Source: Bacteroidales bacterium
GTDB lineage: Bacteria > Bacteroidota > Bacteroidia > Bacteroidales > UBA932
NCBI GenBank assembly: GCA_011620605.1
Contig: WOYW01000011.1
Span: 124,001-188,000 of the forward strand
Length of the DNA stretch: 64,000 nt
Direction of reading: 5' to 3'
Below are positions 15,715 to 24,934 of this stretch, in pieces; the first letter of the stretch is position 1; each line of letters opens with the position of its first letter. Below the pieces are notes generated by a model that saw only the letters and a list, made by a program, of their open reading frames with translations, ran no database searches and was not told the origin of the DNA. A program made the position numbers and the translations under genes.

Positions 15715-16959
15715 ATGTCACAAAAACTGAAACTGGAAATTTCCGAAAAAATGTATGAAGATGCCCTGAAGATCATACCCGGGGCAATAGCAGGTATTCG
15801 CCGTCCTTACAATTTTGTACCCGGCCAGTACCCTATATACTTTGATCATGCAAAGGGAGGAAGGGTAACCGATGTGGACGGCAACGAATATATTGATATG
15901 TTGTGTGCCTACGGCCCCATAATCATAGGACACCGTGAAGAAGAAATTGACAATGCGGTTATTGAACAGATACAGAACAAAGGTTTCTGTTTTTCCCTGA
16001 CTCAACCGGTACAGAACACCCTGGCCCAAAAACTTATAGAACTTATCCCATCGGCAGAAATGGCCGTTTTTGTAAAGACCGGTTCGGATGCCACTTCGGT
16101 TGCCATAAGGGTTGCCAGGGCCAATACGGAAAGAACAAAAGTCATCCGTTGCGGTTACCACGGATGGCACGACTGGTGTGTGGAAGTCAAAGGAGGCATT
16201 CCTAAAAAACTGTGGGAGGATGTTTGCGAATTCCATTACAACCGCCTGGATGAACTGGAAGATCTCATGAAAAAACAAGGAGACCAGACAGCTGCCATAA
16301 TCATTACACCAGTAGGACATCCTTTGGCTGAAAAGGTCCAGATGCCTACTCCCGGATTTCTGGAAGGCGTGCGTGCATTGGCTGACAAATACGGGACAGT
16401 CCTGGTATTTGACGAGATTCGCAGCGGATTCCGTTACGATATGGGAGGGGCACAGAAAGTATTCGGTGTGACACCCGATCTTTCCGCATTCGGCAAAGCC
16501 ATGGCCAACGGGTATCCCATTGGAGCTGTGGTAGGCAAGGAAAAATACATGAAAGTCCTGGCCGACAAAGTATTCCTGTCATCCACTTTTTTCCCCAACA
16601 GCCTGGAACAGGTAGCAGCCCTGAAAACCATAGAGATCCTGGAACGGGATAACATCCTGGAGAAGATCCGGGAAAAAGGAGAGGTTTTCGGAAAAAGATT
16701 GCTTGAGATCGCAAAAAAAGTTCCTTACGACGTAGAAGTGTCCGGGATACCCCTGATGCCCTTTATCACATTCAACAGGGATGCCGATAATCTCTACAAG
16801 AAGCTCCGCCCCGGTTTTTATACCGAACTCATAAGACGCGGTGTCTTCCTGCAGCCTTTCCATCACGGATACGTAGCCTATCGTCATACCAATGAAGACA
16901 TTATGTATGCAGCCGATATGGTGGAAGAATCATTCGGAGAACTGAAAAAATACATTTAA
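15715..16959 (+). CDS. kat: Class III aminotransferase, probable 3-aminobutyryl-CoA aminotransferase
   Basis: This 414-residue PLP enzyme resembles glutamate-1-semialdehyde aminomutase-type class III aminotransferases. Asp233 (VFDEIRSGFR) and Lys261 (AFGKAMANG) are the pyridine-nitrogen Asp and Schiff-base Lys. It lies between atoD and kce. An acyl-CoA beta-transaminase, Kat, was described for the lysine pathway of Candidatus Cloacimonas; it converts 3-aminobutyryl-CoA and 2-oxoglutarate to acetoacetyl-CoA and glutamate. That role fits the operon because no 3-aminobutyryl-CoA ammonia-lyase is encoded here. HemL is unlikely since no other tetrapyrrole gene is nearby. The specific function is inferred from family and neighbours. 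Confidence 0.78.
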   Translation: MSQKLKLEISEKMYEDALKIIPGAIAGIRRPYNFVPGQYPIYFDHAKGGRVTDVDGNEYIDMLCAYGPIIIGHREEEIDNAVIEQIQNKGFCFSLTQPVQNTLAQKLIELIPSAEMAVFVKTGSDATSVAIRVARANTERTKVIRCGYHGWHDWCVEVKGGIPKKLWEDVCEFHYNRLDELEDLMKKQGDQTAAIIITPVGHPLAEKVQMPTPGFLEGVRALADKYGTVLVFDEIRSGFRYDMGGAQKVFGVTPDLSAFGKAMANGYPIGAVVGKEKYMKVLADKVFLSSTFFPNSLEQVAALKTIEILERDNILEKIREKGEVFGKRLLEIAKKVPYDVEVSGIPLMPFITFNRDADNLYKKLRPGFYTELIRRGVFLQPFHHGYVAYRHTNEDIMYAADMVEESFGELKKYI

Positions 16960-16973
16960 TACAATAGATTATT

Positions 16974-17801
16974 ATGGACAAACTGATCATTACCGCTGCC
17001 ATATGCGGAGCCGAGGTCCTCAAGGAACATAACCCCGCCATCCCTTATACCGTGGAGGAATGTGTCCGTGAAGCCCGTTCTGCTTACGATGCGGGGGCAA
17101 GCATCATACATCTTCACGTCCGTTACAACGACGGGACCCCCACGCAGGATAAAGAACGTTTCCGGGTAATAATGGAAGCCATTGCGCAGGCCTGTCCCGG
17201 GGTCATCATTCAGCCTTCCACAGGGGGAGCTGTTGGCATGACCAACGACGAAAGACTGCAGCCCACCGAGTTAAATCCCGAGATGGCCACCCTGGATTGC
17301 GGCACACTCAATTTTGGAGGTGACGAGATCTTTGAAAACACCGAGAATACCATCAAGTATTTTGGAAATCGCATGATCGAAAGGGGCATCAAACCCGAGT
17401 TGGAGGTATTTGACAAAAGCATGATAGAAATGGCCCTACGGCTGGAAAAGAAGGGGTATATCCAAAAGCCCATGCATTTTGATTTTGTAATGGGAGTCAA
17501 CGGAGGCATTGGGGGATCCCTCAGGGACTTTGTTTTCCTTCGGGGAAGCATTCCTTCAGATGCCACATACACCGTGGCGGGACTGGGCCGGTTTGAAATG
17601 CCCCTTGCCGCTGCTGCCATTATTGACGGAGGTCATGTACGCGTTGGGTTTGAAGACAACGTTTACATATCAAAAGGCGTTTTGGCCAAATCCAACGGAG
17701 AACTGGTGGAAAAAGTAGTGCGACTGGCCCGGGAACTGGGCCGGGAAATTGCCACTCCCGCAGAAACTCGTGAAATTTTAAGTTTACCCGTAAAACAATA
17801 A
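16974..17801 (+). CDS. kce: 3-keto-5-aminohexanoate cleavage enzyme (BKACE family)
   Basis: This 275-residue zinc-dependent TIM-barrel enzyme (DUF849/BKACE) condenses 5-amino-3-oxohexanoate with acetyl-CoA and releases acetoacetate plus 3-aminobutyryl-CoA. Visible active-site residues are Glu14 (ICGAEV), His46 and His48 (IIHLHVR) as zinc ligands, and Glu227 in GFEDN. Length equals that of characterised Kce. It lies 14 bases after the aminotransferase and 41 bases before kdd in the operon. BKACE members act on several beta-keto acids; the flanking kdd and kam genes make lysine breakdown the clear assignment. Confidence 0.94.
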   Translation: MDKLIITAAICGAEVLKEHNPAIPYTVEECVREARSAYDAGASIIHLHVRYNDGTPTQDKERFRVIMEAIAQACPGVIIQPSTGGAVGMTNDERLQPTELNPEMATLDCGTLNFGGDEIFENTENTIKYFGNRMIERGIKPELEVFDKSMIEMALRLEKKGYIQKPMHFDFVMGVNGGIGGSLRDFVFLRGSIPSDATYTVAGLGRFEMPLAAAAIIDGGHVRVGFEDNVYISKGVLAKSNGELVEKVVRLARELGREIATPAETREILSLPVKQ

Positions 17802-17842
17802 TTTACAATTAATTTTATTACTTATTTTAACAAAAACTGCAA

Positions 17843-18886
17843 ATGAAAAAAGGTAACAAGTATGGTCTACACCGGGTCATAGAACCCAAAGGCGTTCTTC
17901 CGCAACCTGCCAACAAACTGGATAACAACATGGATGAGATCTATGATAACGAGATCCTCATAGATGTAAAAACCCTGAATATTGACTCGGCAAGTTTTAC
18001 ACAGATAGAAGAACAGGCCGGAGGCGACAAAGAAAAAATTGCGCAGATCATGTTGGACATTGTTGCAAAACAGGGGAAACACCGCAATCCCGTAACCGGC
18101 TCAGGAGGTATGTTGCTGGGAGTTGTGGAAAAGATAGGAGAGGCACTGGAAGGCAAGATCAATCTGAAAGTGGGAGACAAGATCGCCACTTTGGTATCCC
18201 TTTCGCTGACACCCCTGCGCATTGACAAGATCAAAGACATCAGGCCCGATATTGATCAGGTGGATATTGACGGAAAAGCCATTTTGTTCGAAAGCGGCAT
18301 CTATGCCAAGATCCCCGATGATATGCCTGAAACGCTTGCCCTATCTGCACTGGACGTTGCCGGAGCCCCTGCTCAAACAGCCAAACTTGTGAAACCCGGA
18401 GATACCGTACTGATTATCGGAGCCGGAGGAAAATCCGGGATGCTTTGCAGTTACGAAGCCAGGAAAAGAGCTGGTGTTACCGGTAAAGTAATAGGTCTCT
18501 GCCACAGTGAACGTTCCACAAAACGGCTGGAAGCACTGGGATTCTGTGACCATGTATTCTCTGCCGATGCTACCCAGCCTGTTGCCGTTTTGGAAAAAAT
18601 CGAAGAGCTTACCAACGGCCAGCTCTGTGATATAACTATCAACAACGTGAATATTCCCGACACAGAGATGACTTCCATTCTTTGTACAAAGGACACCGGA
18701 CTTGTCTATTTCTTCTCCATGGCTACCAGCTTCACCAAAGCCGCCCTGGGAGCAGAAGGTGTTGGTTCCGATGTAACCATGATAGTTGGGAACGGCTACA
18801 CAAAAGGTCATGCCGAGATCACATTGCAATTACTCAGAGAAAGTGAAAAGCTACGGAATATCTTTACCGAGCTATACGCATCATAA
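17843..18886 (+). CDS. kdd: L-erythro-3,5-diaminohexanoate dehydrogenase
   Basis: This 347-residue NAD(P)-linked enzyme deaminates 3,5-diaminohexanoate oxidatively to 5-amino-3-oxohexanoate and ammonia. The N-terminus (YGLHRVIEPKGVLPQPA) and overall length match Kdd of lysine fermenters. A Rossmann motif is seen at VLIIGAGGKSGML (about residue 193), within a protein distantly like zinc-free alcohol dehydrogenases. The gene sits between kce and kamA, as in other lysine clusters. Ammonia and NADH are released here in the pathway. Confidence 0.94.
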   Translation: MKKGNKYGLHRVIEPKGVLPQPANKLDNNMDEIYDNEILIDVKTLNIDSASFTQIEEQAGGDKEKIAQIMLDIVAKQGKHRNPVTGSGGMLLGVVEKIGEALEGKINLKVGDKIATLVSLSLTPLRIDKIKDIRPDIDQVDIDGKAILFESGIYAKIPDDMPETLALSALDVAGAPAQTAKLVKPGDTVLIIGAGGKSGMLCSYEARKRAGVTGKVIGLCHSERSTKRLEALGFCDHVFSADATQPVAVLEKIEELTNGQLCDITINNVNIPDTEMTSILCTKDTGLVYFFSMATSFTKAALGAEGVGSDVTMIVGNGYTKGHAEITLQLLRESEKLRNIFTELYAS

Positions 18887-18898
18887 TGAACTATCAAT

Positions 18899-20146
18899 AT
18901 GAAAGAAACAAGAAGAGAACAATTGTTTCCCAACGTAACGGACAAGGAGTGGAACGACTGGAAATGGCAGGTTCGCAACCGCATAATCAACCTGGAGCAA
19001 CTCAGGAAGTATATAACCCTTACTCCGGAAGAAGAAGAGGCCATACACCAATCACTCAAATTACTCCGGATGGCCATTACTCCATATTACCTGAGCCTGA
19101 TAGATCCGGACAATCCAAACTGCCCGGTACGCAAACAGGCCATTCCCACAAAAAAGGAATTGTACCGTTCACCGGCCGACCTGCTGGATCCGTTGCACGA
19201 AGATGAAGACTCCCCGGTACCCGGTCTGACGCACAGGTATCCGGACAGGGTCCTGTTCCTTGTAACGGACCAGTGTTCCATGTACTGCCGTCATTGCACC
19301 AGGCGCCGTTTTGCCGGACAAAAAGACCACGAGGCATCCAGTGACAGGATACAGCAGGCGATCGATTATATAGCACGTACACCACAGGTAAGGGATGTCT
19401 TGCTTTCCGGAGGAGATCCGCTGACCATGAGCGATGCCCGTCTGGAATCCATCATATCCCGTCTGCGGGAGATCCCTCATGTAGAGATCATCCGTATTGG
19501 AACACGTACCCCTGTGGTATGCCCCCAACGCATTACTCCCGAACTCCTGGAAATGCTCCGGAAGTACCATCCCATATGGATCAATACCCATTTCAACCAC
19601 CCCAGCGAAATCACCCCGACTTCCAAAGCTGCCTGTGAAATGATGGCAGACGCCGGTTTCCCTCTGGGCAATCAGACGGTATTGTTGCGCGGGGTAAACG
19701 ATTGTGTGCACACCATGAAAGAACTGGTCCATAAACTGGTTATGATCCGTGTACGTCCATATTACATCTATCAGTGCGATCTGTCTATGGGGCTGGAACA
19801 TTTCAGAACCCCCATTTCCAAAGGAATAGAGATCATTGAAGGATTGCGGGGACATACATCTGGTTATGCCGTACCTACTTTTGTAGTGGATGCCCCCGGT
19901 GGAGGAGGAAAGATCCCGGTGATGCCTACTTACGTGATAAGCCAGGCACCAGGAAGAATGGTGTTGCGTAATTATGAGGGAGTGATCACCACCTATACGG
20001 AACCGTTGGATTATAAAAATGATTGTGTTTGCGAAAAATGCAAAGACAAAGTTCCGCTGGAAGGAGTTTCCGGGATCCTGCAGGGACAGCAATTGTCACT
20101 TGAACCTTCGTATCTGCAAAGAAAAGAACGCAACCATAAGAAGTAA
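18899..20146 (+). CDS. kamA: Lysine 2,3-aminomutase
   Basis: This 415-residue radical SAM, PLP-dependent enzyme interconverts L-lysine and L-beta-lysine, the first pathway step. The [4Fe-4S] cysteines are Cys126, Cys130 and Cys133 in CSMYCRHC. The PLP-lysine lies in PGGGGKIP near residue 337, as in the clostridial enzyme. A C-terminal CVCEKCKDK may bind a metal. The N-terminal region ([10 protein letters not shown]) is typical. Start ATG 18899 lies 12 bases after kdd. KamB, KamC, KamD and KamE follow immediately. Confidence is high because all cofactor residues are present and the context is complete. Confidence 0.97.
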   Translation: MKETRREQLFPNVTDKEWNDWKWQVRNRIINLEQLRKYITLTPEEEEAIHQSLKLLRMAITPYYLSLIDPDNPNCPVRKQAIPTKKELYRSPADLLDPLHEDEDSPVPGLTHRYPDRVLFLVTDQCSMYCRHCTRRRFAGQKDHEASSDRIQQAIDYIARTPQVRDVLLSGGDPLTMSDARLESIISRLREIPHVEIIRIGTRTPVVCPQRITPELLEMLRKYHPIWINTHFNHPSEITPTSKAACEMMADAGFPLGNQTVLLRGVNDCVHTMKELVHKLVMIRVRPYYIYQCDLSMGLEHFRTPISKGIEIIEGLRGHTSGYAVPTFVVDAPGGGGKIPVMPTYVISQAPGRMVLRNYEGVITTYTEPLDYKNDCVCEKCKDKVPLEGVSGILQGQQLSLEPSYLQRKERNHKK

Positions 20147-20154
20147 GCAACTGA

Positions 20155-21171
20155 ATGCCTTTTACAGATCAGATAATCCGTTACGGCAGTCTCTCGGTTG
20201 TCGGACTGGGTAAGAACACCGGAAAGACTGAATGTCTGAGGTATGTAATGGAAAGGCTGAATCAGATGCAAAAGGTGACAGCAGTTACTTCAGTAGGAAT
20301 AGACGGGGAAGGGGTGGACCGGGTAACGGCCACCCCAAAACCTGAAATATTTCTGGAAAAGGGGATGTATTTCACCACGGTTGCTTCTTATTATACATCC
20401 AAACGTTTCAGAGCGGAAATATGTGAAGTGCTTCCTTACACCACAGTATTGGGAAAAATGGTTACGGCACGGGCGTTGGAAAAAGGAAAAATGATCCTGG
20501 CGGGACCCTCAGATACTTCTTTACTCCAAAATTGGGTACGTGAGATGCCGCAAAAATATCCTGTAGACGTATGCCTGGTTGACGGAGCCATATCCCGTTT
20601 AAGTCCTGCATCCCCGGCAGTTACTGAATCCATGATACTGGCTGTTGGGGCAGCGTATTCACTAAACATGAAGACATTGGCAGAAAGGACCCGTTTTATA
20701 TTTGATACCGTACATCTTCCAGTGGCCGGCGGATCCCTCAGAAAAAAGCTGGAGAATATAACGCGCGGAATACGGGGTATCACTGCCAAAGGAGAAATAA
20801 CGGATCCCGGTGTGGAATCCGCATTGCTTCCCGCCCAGGTCAGAGAGGTGCTTGAAAAATGCGAGAACAGGATATACGTCCCGGGAGCCGTAAGCAACGC
20901 GTTGTTGAAAACCCTGGCCGGGGGAAAAGAAGCCGGGAAAACGGAACTCTATATAAGGGATTTTTCACGTATTTTTGCCGAGCCGCGTGTTTTTTACTCG
21001 TTTCTGCGTGAAGGAGGCCGCATATTCCAGTTATTCAGCACCCGGTTACTGGCTGTTTGCGTAAACCCGGTCTCGCCACAGGGGTACAATCTGAATTCTG
21101 TTGAACTGGTAGACAGGATCCAAAGGGAAGTGGATATTCCCGTATACGATATTAAAAAAATGGAAGGATGA
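20155..21171 (+). CDS. kamB: Lysine 5,6-aminomutase reactivase subunit KamB
   Basis: This 338-residue protein has a P-loop near the N-terminus (GLGKNTGKT, residues 17-25) and no other familiar domain. It occupies the kamB slot between kamA and kamC, the order known from clostridial and Porphyromonas lysine clusters. It is inferred to act with KamC in exchanging damaged cobalamin from lysine 5,6-aminomutase, like reactivases of other B12 mutases. The stop overlaps the kamC start by four bases (ATGA), suggesting stoichiometric coupled synthesis. Direct biochemical evidence for this family is limited as far as I know. Confidence 0.82.
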   Translation: MPFTDQIIRYGSLSVVGLGKNTGKTECLRYVMERLNQMQKVTAVTSVGIDGEGVDRVTATPKPEIFLEKGMYFTTVASYYTSKRFRAEICEVLPYTTVLGKMVTARALEKGKMILAGPSDTSLLQNWVREMPQKYPVDVCLVDGAISRLSPASPAVTESMILAVGAAYSLNMKTLAERTRFIFDTVHLPVAGGSLRKKLENITRGIRGITAKGEITDPGVESALLPAQVREVLEKCENRIYVPGAVSNALLKTLAGGKEAGKTELYIRDFSRIFAEPRVFYSFLREGGRIFQLFSTRLLAVCVNPVSPQGYNLNSVELVDRIQREVDIPVYDIKKMEG

Positions 21172-22565
21172 ATTTTGCCCGCTTTGTCGAAAGAATTGAA
21201 GGCCTGAAGTATATATCCGATAAAATGGAACTTACCGGTTCCCGGGTACGCCGTTACCTTATGCAGATGCCCTTTTCCACGGACAGGGATGTGCTGGAAA
21301 AGCATTTTGATATCCTGCAGAAAGCCTGTGGAATTCTTTCTGACCACAACGCCGGGTCTGCCGTAATGCAGCTTCTGCACCTTTTTTCCCGGGTACATGA
21401 CATCCAGGGAACGCTGGAGGCATTGAAAGAAAAACAGACACTGGACGAAGTGGAACTCTTTGAGATCAAATATTTTTCTGTTCTGTGTGCCGATGCGGCC
21501 AAATTATGCGAACAGACCGGATTTACTTACGAAAACCTGCATTCCCTGCAGGAAGCTTTCATCCTTCTGGACCCGGACAATACGGGAACGGTCTCTTTTT
21601 CAATTTACGATTCGTATAGTAAGCAACTGGCCAAAACACGTCAGCAGGCTGCGGCAACCGATCTGGCAACCGATCCCGGACTTTGGGATCAGCTACACGA
21701 TACCATTCAGAGAGAGGAACTGGTTGTCAGGGAAAAACTGTCCCTAAAACTGTCTGTCCTGTATCCTTCACTTCAGGAGAATTTTGACAGTCTGGCCCGG
21801 CTGGAAATATGGTTTGCCAAAGCAAGCCTGGCCCTTTCATACTCCATGGTAAGACCCGCAACCGTTCCGGAGGATCAGCCCTGTGTGCTTTCCGTTGAAG
21901 GAATGGTTAATCCGGCCATAGCCGATAACCTGCAAAAAGCAGGAGAAACATTCCAACCCGTATCGGTTACCTTAAACCGGGAACCATGTTTGCTAACCGG
22001 GGCCAATATGAGCGGAAAAACGGTAGTTCTGAAAACCCTGGCACTGATCCAGGCACTTACGCAGTTTTCATTTTTTGTTCCTGCACAAAAAGCGTCAATT
22101 CCCCTTGTAAAGGATGTTTTTCTTGTCATAGGCGACAAACAGGACCAGTACAGGGGATTGTCATCGTTTGCGGCAGAAATGCTTGATTTGGACCGGATAA
22201 TGGCCAAAATGGCCAAGGGAACAAAAATGCTTGTTTTGGCAGATGAACCGGCCAGGACCACCAATCCTGCCGAAGGGGCAGCCATTTTATGCGCACTCAT
22301 TGAATTTTTTGAAAAAAACAAGGTGATGTCCCTGATCAGTACCCATTACGGGGATCTTGGACTCTCGTGCCGGAAATTACGGGTAGTCGGTTTTCAGGGA
22401 ACACGCGTAGAGGGACGTCTTGATCCCTTAATGATGAACCGGTATATGAATTACGATTTAGTAGAAGACAAAGGAGGATCCGTTCCACTGGAAGCACTCA
22501 ACATTGCCAGGCTTCTGGGGGTTGACGGATCGTTTATAGACATGGCAAAGAAGTATTTGAAATGA
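21168..22565 (+). CDS. kamC: Lysine 5,6-aminomutase reactivase ATPase KamC (MutS-like)
   Basis: This 465-residue protein has a C-terminal ATPase of the MutS family and lacks the MutS mismatch-recognition and connector domains. Walker A is TGANMSGKT at 277-285; Walker B is in LVLADEPARTTNP near 355, followed by a STHYGDL signature. The N-terminal 240 residues are helical and resemble the MutS lever/core. Its position between kamB and kamD and ATGA overlaps on both sides tie it to lysine 5,6-aminomutase rather than DNA repair. It probably couples ATP hydrolysis to B12 cofactor exchange. It should not be read as a mismatch repair gene. Confidence 0.85.
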   Translation: MNFARFVERIEGLKYISDKMELTGSRVRRYLMQMPFSTDRDVLEKHFDILQKACGILSDHNAGSAVMQLLHLFSRVHDIQGTLEALKEKQTLDEVELFEIKYFSVLCADAAKLCEQTGFTYENLHSLQEAFILLDPDNTGTVSFSIYDSYSKQLAKTRQQAAATDLATDPGLWDQLHDTIQREELVVREKLSLKLSVLYPSLQENFDSLARLEIWFAKASLALSYSMVRPATVPEDQPCVLSVEGMVNPAIADNLQKAGETFQPVSVTLNREPCLLTGANMSGKTVVLKTLALIQALTQFSFFVPAQKASIPLVKDVFLVIGDKQDQYRGLSSFAAEMLDLDRIMAKMAKGTKMLVLADEPARTTNPAEGAAILCALIEFFEKNKVMSLISTHYGDLGLSCRKLRVVGFQGTRVEGRLDPLMMNRYMNYDLVEDKGGSVPLEALNIARLLGVDGSFIDMAKKYLK

Positions 22566-24118
22566 GAGAATCTAAATTAGGACTGGATTTTAAAAAAGTG
22601 GAAGAGGCCCGGAAAACTGCCGGGGAAATTGCGGACCAGGTCCAGCGTTTTGTGGAAAATTACACTACAGTCAGCGTGGAAAGAACATTGTGCCGGCTCC
22701 TGGACATAGATGGTGTCAACAGGGAAGACATCCCGCTGCCCAACCTGGTGGTAGATGCTCTAAAGGAAAGAGGGATGATGGCAGACGGCGTATTGCATTT
22801 TCTGGGGAAAGCCCTTATTGATACAGGTAAAGATCCTCAGCAGATAGCCCTGGACATTGCTTCCGGAAAATTTGAGTTTTCCCGTTTGTCCCCGCATGGT
22901 GCCGGGGAGATCAGCCGTGTTCTTGAACCTTTTATTCGGGAAAGTATTTCACGCATAAGGGACAAAAGACGCTCCAGAGAACAGCGCATTGAAAAACTGG
23001 GAGAAGGACCCCGCCCGTATTTGTACGTTATAGTAGCCACCGGAAACATTTACGAAGATGCCCTTCAGGCCCGGGCGGCAGCCCGCCAGGGCGCAGATAT
23101 CATAGCCGTTATCAGGACAACAGGACAGTCTTTGCTGGACTATGTACCTTACGGCGCAACCACCGAAGGGTTCGGAGGAACTTATGCCACACAGGAAAAT
23201 TTCAGGATCATGCGAAAGGCCCTTGATGAAGTGGGAGATGAAGTGGGCAGGTATATCCGTTTGTGTAATTACTGCTCGGGACTCTGCATGCCGGAAATTG
23301 CCGTTATGGGTGCCTTTGAAGGCCTGGATGTGATGCTTAACGATGCCCTGTACGGGATACTGTTCAGGGATATCAATATGCAGCGTACGCTCATAGACCA
23401 GTATTTTTCCAGGATCATTAACGGCTTTGCCGGTGTGATCATCAACACGGGTGAGGACAATTACCTGACCACGGCAGATGCTTTTGAGGAGGCACACACG
23501 GTCCTGGCCTCGGATTTTATCAATGAACAACTGGCTTTGATAGCAGGGCTTCCGGAGGAACAGATGGGTCTCGGACATGCCTTTGAAATGGATCCGGAGC
23601 TGGAAAATGCCTTTCTCTTTGAATTGGCACAGGCACAGATGTTGCGTGAAATTTTCCCGAATGCACCCCTGAAATACATGCCTCCCACAAAATTCATGAC
23701 CGGGAATATTTTCAGGGGTCATATTCAGGATGCCCTGTTCAACATTGCCGGGATATGGACAGGACAGGGGATCCAGCTTTTGGGAATGCCCACCGAGGCC
23801 ATTCATACGCCTTTTATGAGCGACCGGTACCTTTCCATAGAAAATGCCCGTTACATTTTCACCAGTTTCAGAAGTATTGGCAACGAAGTGGAATTTAAAC
23901 AGGACGGCATTATTCGCAAAAGAGCCGCCAGGGTGTTGGAAGATGCCTGTGATCTGCTGGAAAAGATGAAAGAAGAAAGCCTTTTCACAGCCCTGGAAAA
24001 AGGCTATTTTGCCAATGTACGCAGACCTAAGGAAGGGGGTAAGGGTCTGGACGGGGTTACCCGGAAATCCGCTGTATATTTCAACCCCTATATTGAATTG
24101 CTAAAAGGAAAGAAATAA
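22562..24118 (+). CDS. kamD: Lysine 5,6-aminomutase, alpha subunit
   Basis: This 518-residue catalytic TIM-barrel subunit of the adenosylcobalamin- and PLP-dependent 5,6-aminomutase moves the terminal amino group of beta-lysine to give 3,5-diaminohexanoate. Recognisable blocks include the N-terminal LGLDFKKVEEARKTAG, YLYVIVATGNIYEDALQARAAARQGAD and the long EDNYLTTADAFEEAHTVLAS region. Length is as in Clostridium sticklandii KamD. It starts within the kamC stop and ends 2 bases before kamE. The cofactor-binding Rossmann domain is on KamE. Confidence 0.96.
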   Translation: MRESKLGLDFKKVEEARKTAGEIADQVQRFVENYTTVSVERTLCRLLDIDGVNREDIPLPNLVVDALKERGMMADGVLHFLGKALIDTGKDPQQIALDIASGKFEFSRLSPHGAGEISRVLEPFIRESISRIRDKRRSREQRIEKLGEGPRPYLYVIVATGNIYEDALQARAAARQGADIIAVIRTTGQSLLDYVPYGATTEGFGGTYATQENFRIMRKALDEVGDEVGRYIRLCNYCSGLCMPEIAVMGAFEGLDVMLNDALYGILFRDINMQRTLIDQYFSRIINGFAGVIINTGEDNYLTTADAFEEAHTVLASDFINEQLALIAGLPEEQMGLGHAFEMDPELENAFLFELAQAQMLREIFPNAPLKYMPPTKFMTGNIFRGHIQDALFNIAGIWTGQGIQLLGMPTEAIHTPFMSDRYLSIENARYIFTSFRSIGNEVEFKQDGIIRKRAARVLEDACDLLEKMKEESLFTALEKGYFANVRRPKEGGKGLDGVTRKSAVYFNPYIELLKGKK

Positions 24119-24120
24119 TT

Positions 24121-24909
24121 ATGGGTGGAGGATTGTATTCAACTGAAGTTCAGGATTTTGACAAAACATTGGATCTGGAAAAAGTAAAACCCTACGGGGA
24201 CACCATGAACGACGGCAAGGTGCAGTTAAGCTTTACTTTGCCCGTACCGGCCGGTCCCGAGGCCATTGAAGCAGCCAAACAGTTATTACGCAGTATGGGT
24301 ATGGACAATCTGCAGGTGGTTTTCTCCAGGGAACTGACCCCCGGATTTACCTTTTTCAATTGTTACGGCAACCTGCAGCATACGGTAAACTATGCCGACA
24401 TACACGTTCCCAAAGTGGAAAGTACGGTTATGGATATGCGCCAGGTGGATGATTACATAAGCGAACACATAGGACGTAAACTGGTCATGGTGGGTGCCAG
24501 TACCGGTACCGACGCACATACCGTTGGTATTGATGCCATCATGAACATGAAAGGCTATGCCGGTCATTACGGGCTGGAACGTTACGAAATGATAGAGGCT
24601 TATAACCTGGGATCCCAGGTTACAAACGAAGAACTCATTGCAAAAGCCCTGGAACTGAAAGCCGATGCCATCCTGGTATCACAAACCGTGACACAGAAAG
24701 ACATCCATATAAAGAATTGTACCGAGTTCATAGAAATGTCCGAGGCCGAAGGCATCCGGGACCGTATGATCTTGGTGTGCGGGGGTCCGCGCATCTCACA
24801 CGAACTGGCCAGGGAAATTGGGTTTGACGCCGGTTTTGGGGTTAATACGTATGCAGACGACGTTGCCTCATACGTTGCACAGGAATATGTAAAAAGAAAC
24901 AATAAATAA
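24121..24909 (+). CDS. kamE: Lysine 5,6-aminomutase, beta subunit
   Basis: This 262-residue B12-binding subunit carries the base-off/His-on motif DAHTVG with His133 as the lower cobalt ligand and Lys144 (MNMKG) as the PLP Schiff-base lysine. Both residue numbers match those of the characterised clostridial beta subunit. A Rossmann fold follows, with the cobalamin tail segment ending in ILVCGGPRIS. It works as an alpha/beta complex with KamD. The next gene, atoA, begins 25 bases on. All key residues are intact. Confidence 0.97.
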   Translation: MGGGLYSTEVQDFDKTLDLEKVKPYGDTMNDGKVQLSFTLPVPAGPEAIEAAKQLLRSMGMDNLQVVFSRELTPGFTFFNCYGNLQHTVNYADIHVPKVESTVMDMRQVDDYISEHIGRKLVMVGASTGTDAHTVGIDAIMNMKGYAGHYGLERYEMIEAYNLGSQVTNEELIAKALELKADAILVSQTVTQKDIHIKNCTEFIEMSEAEGIRDRMILVCGGPRISHELAREIGFDAGFGVNTYADDVASYVAQEYVKRNNK

Positions 24910-24934
24910 TTATAAATCAATTAAGTAATAAATC

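Noticed and set aside
15715-16959. Glutamate-1-semialdehyde aminomutase (hemL)
   Set aside because: It is similar in fold and active-site motifs, but lies inside a lysine operon that needs a 3-aminobutyryl-CoA-processing enzyme, with no other heme gene nearby.
19169-20092. 307-residue minus-strand reading frame opposite kamA
   Set aside because: It is a shadow of kamA; its composition is rich in His, Cys and Tyr and resembles no protein family.
21168-22565. DNA mismatch repair protein MutS
   Set aside because: Only the ATPase part is present, and it sits between kamB and kamD with overlapping codons. KamC is the better name.
22949-23806. 285-residue minus-strand reading frame opposite kamD
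   Set aside because: Antisense shadow of a conserved enzyme gene.
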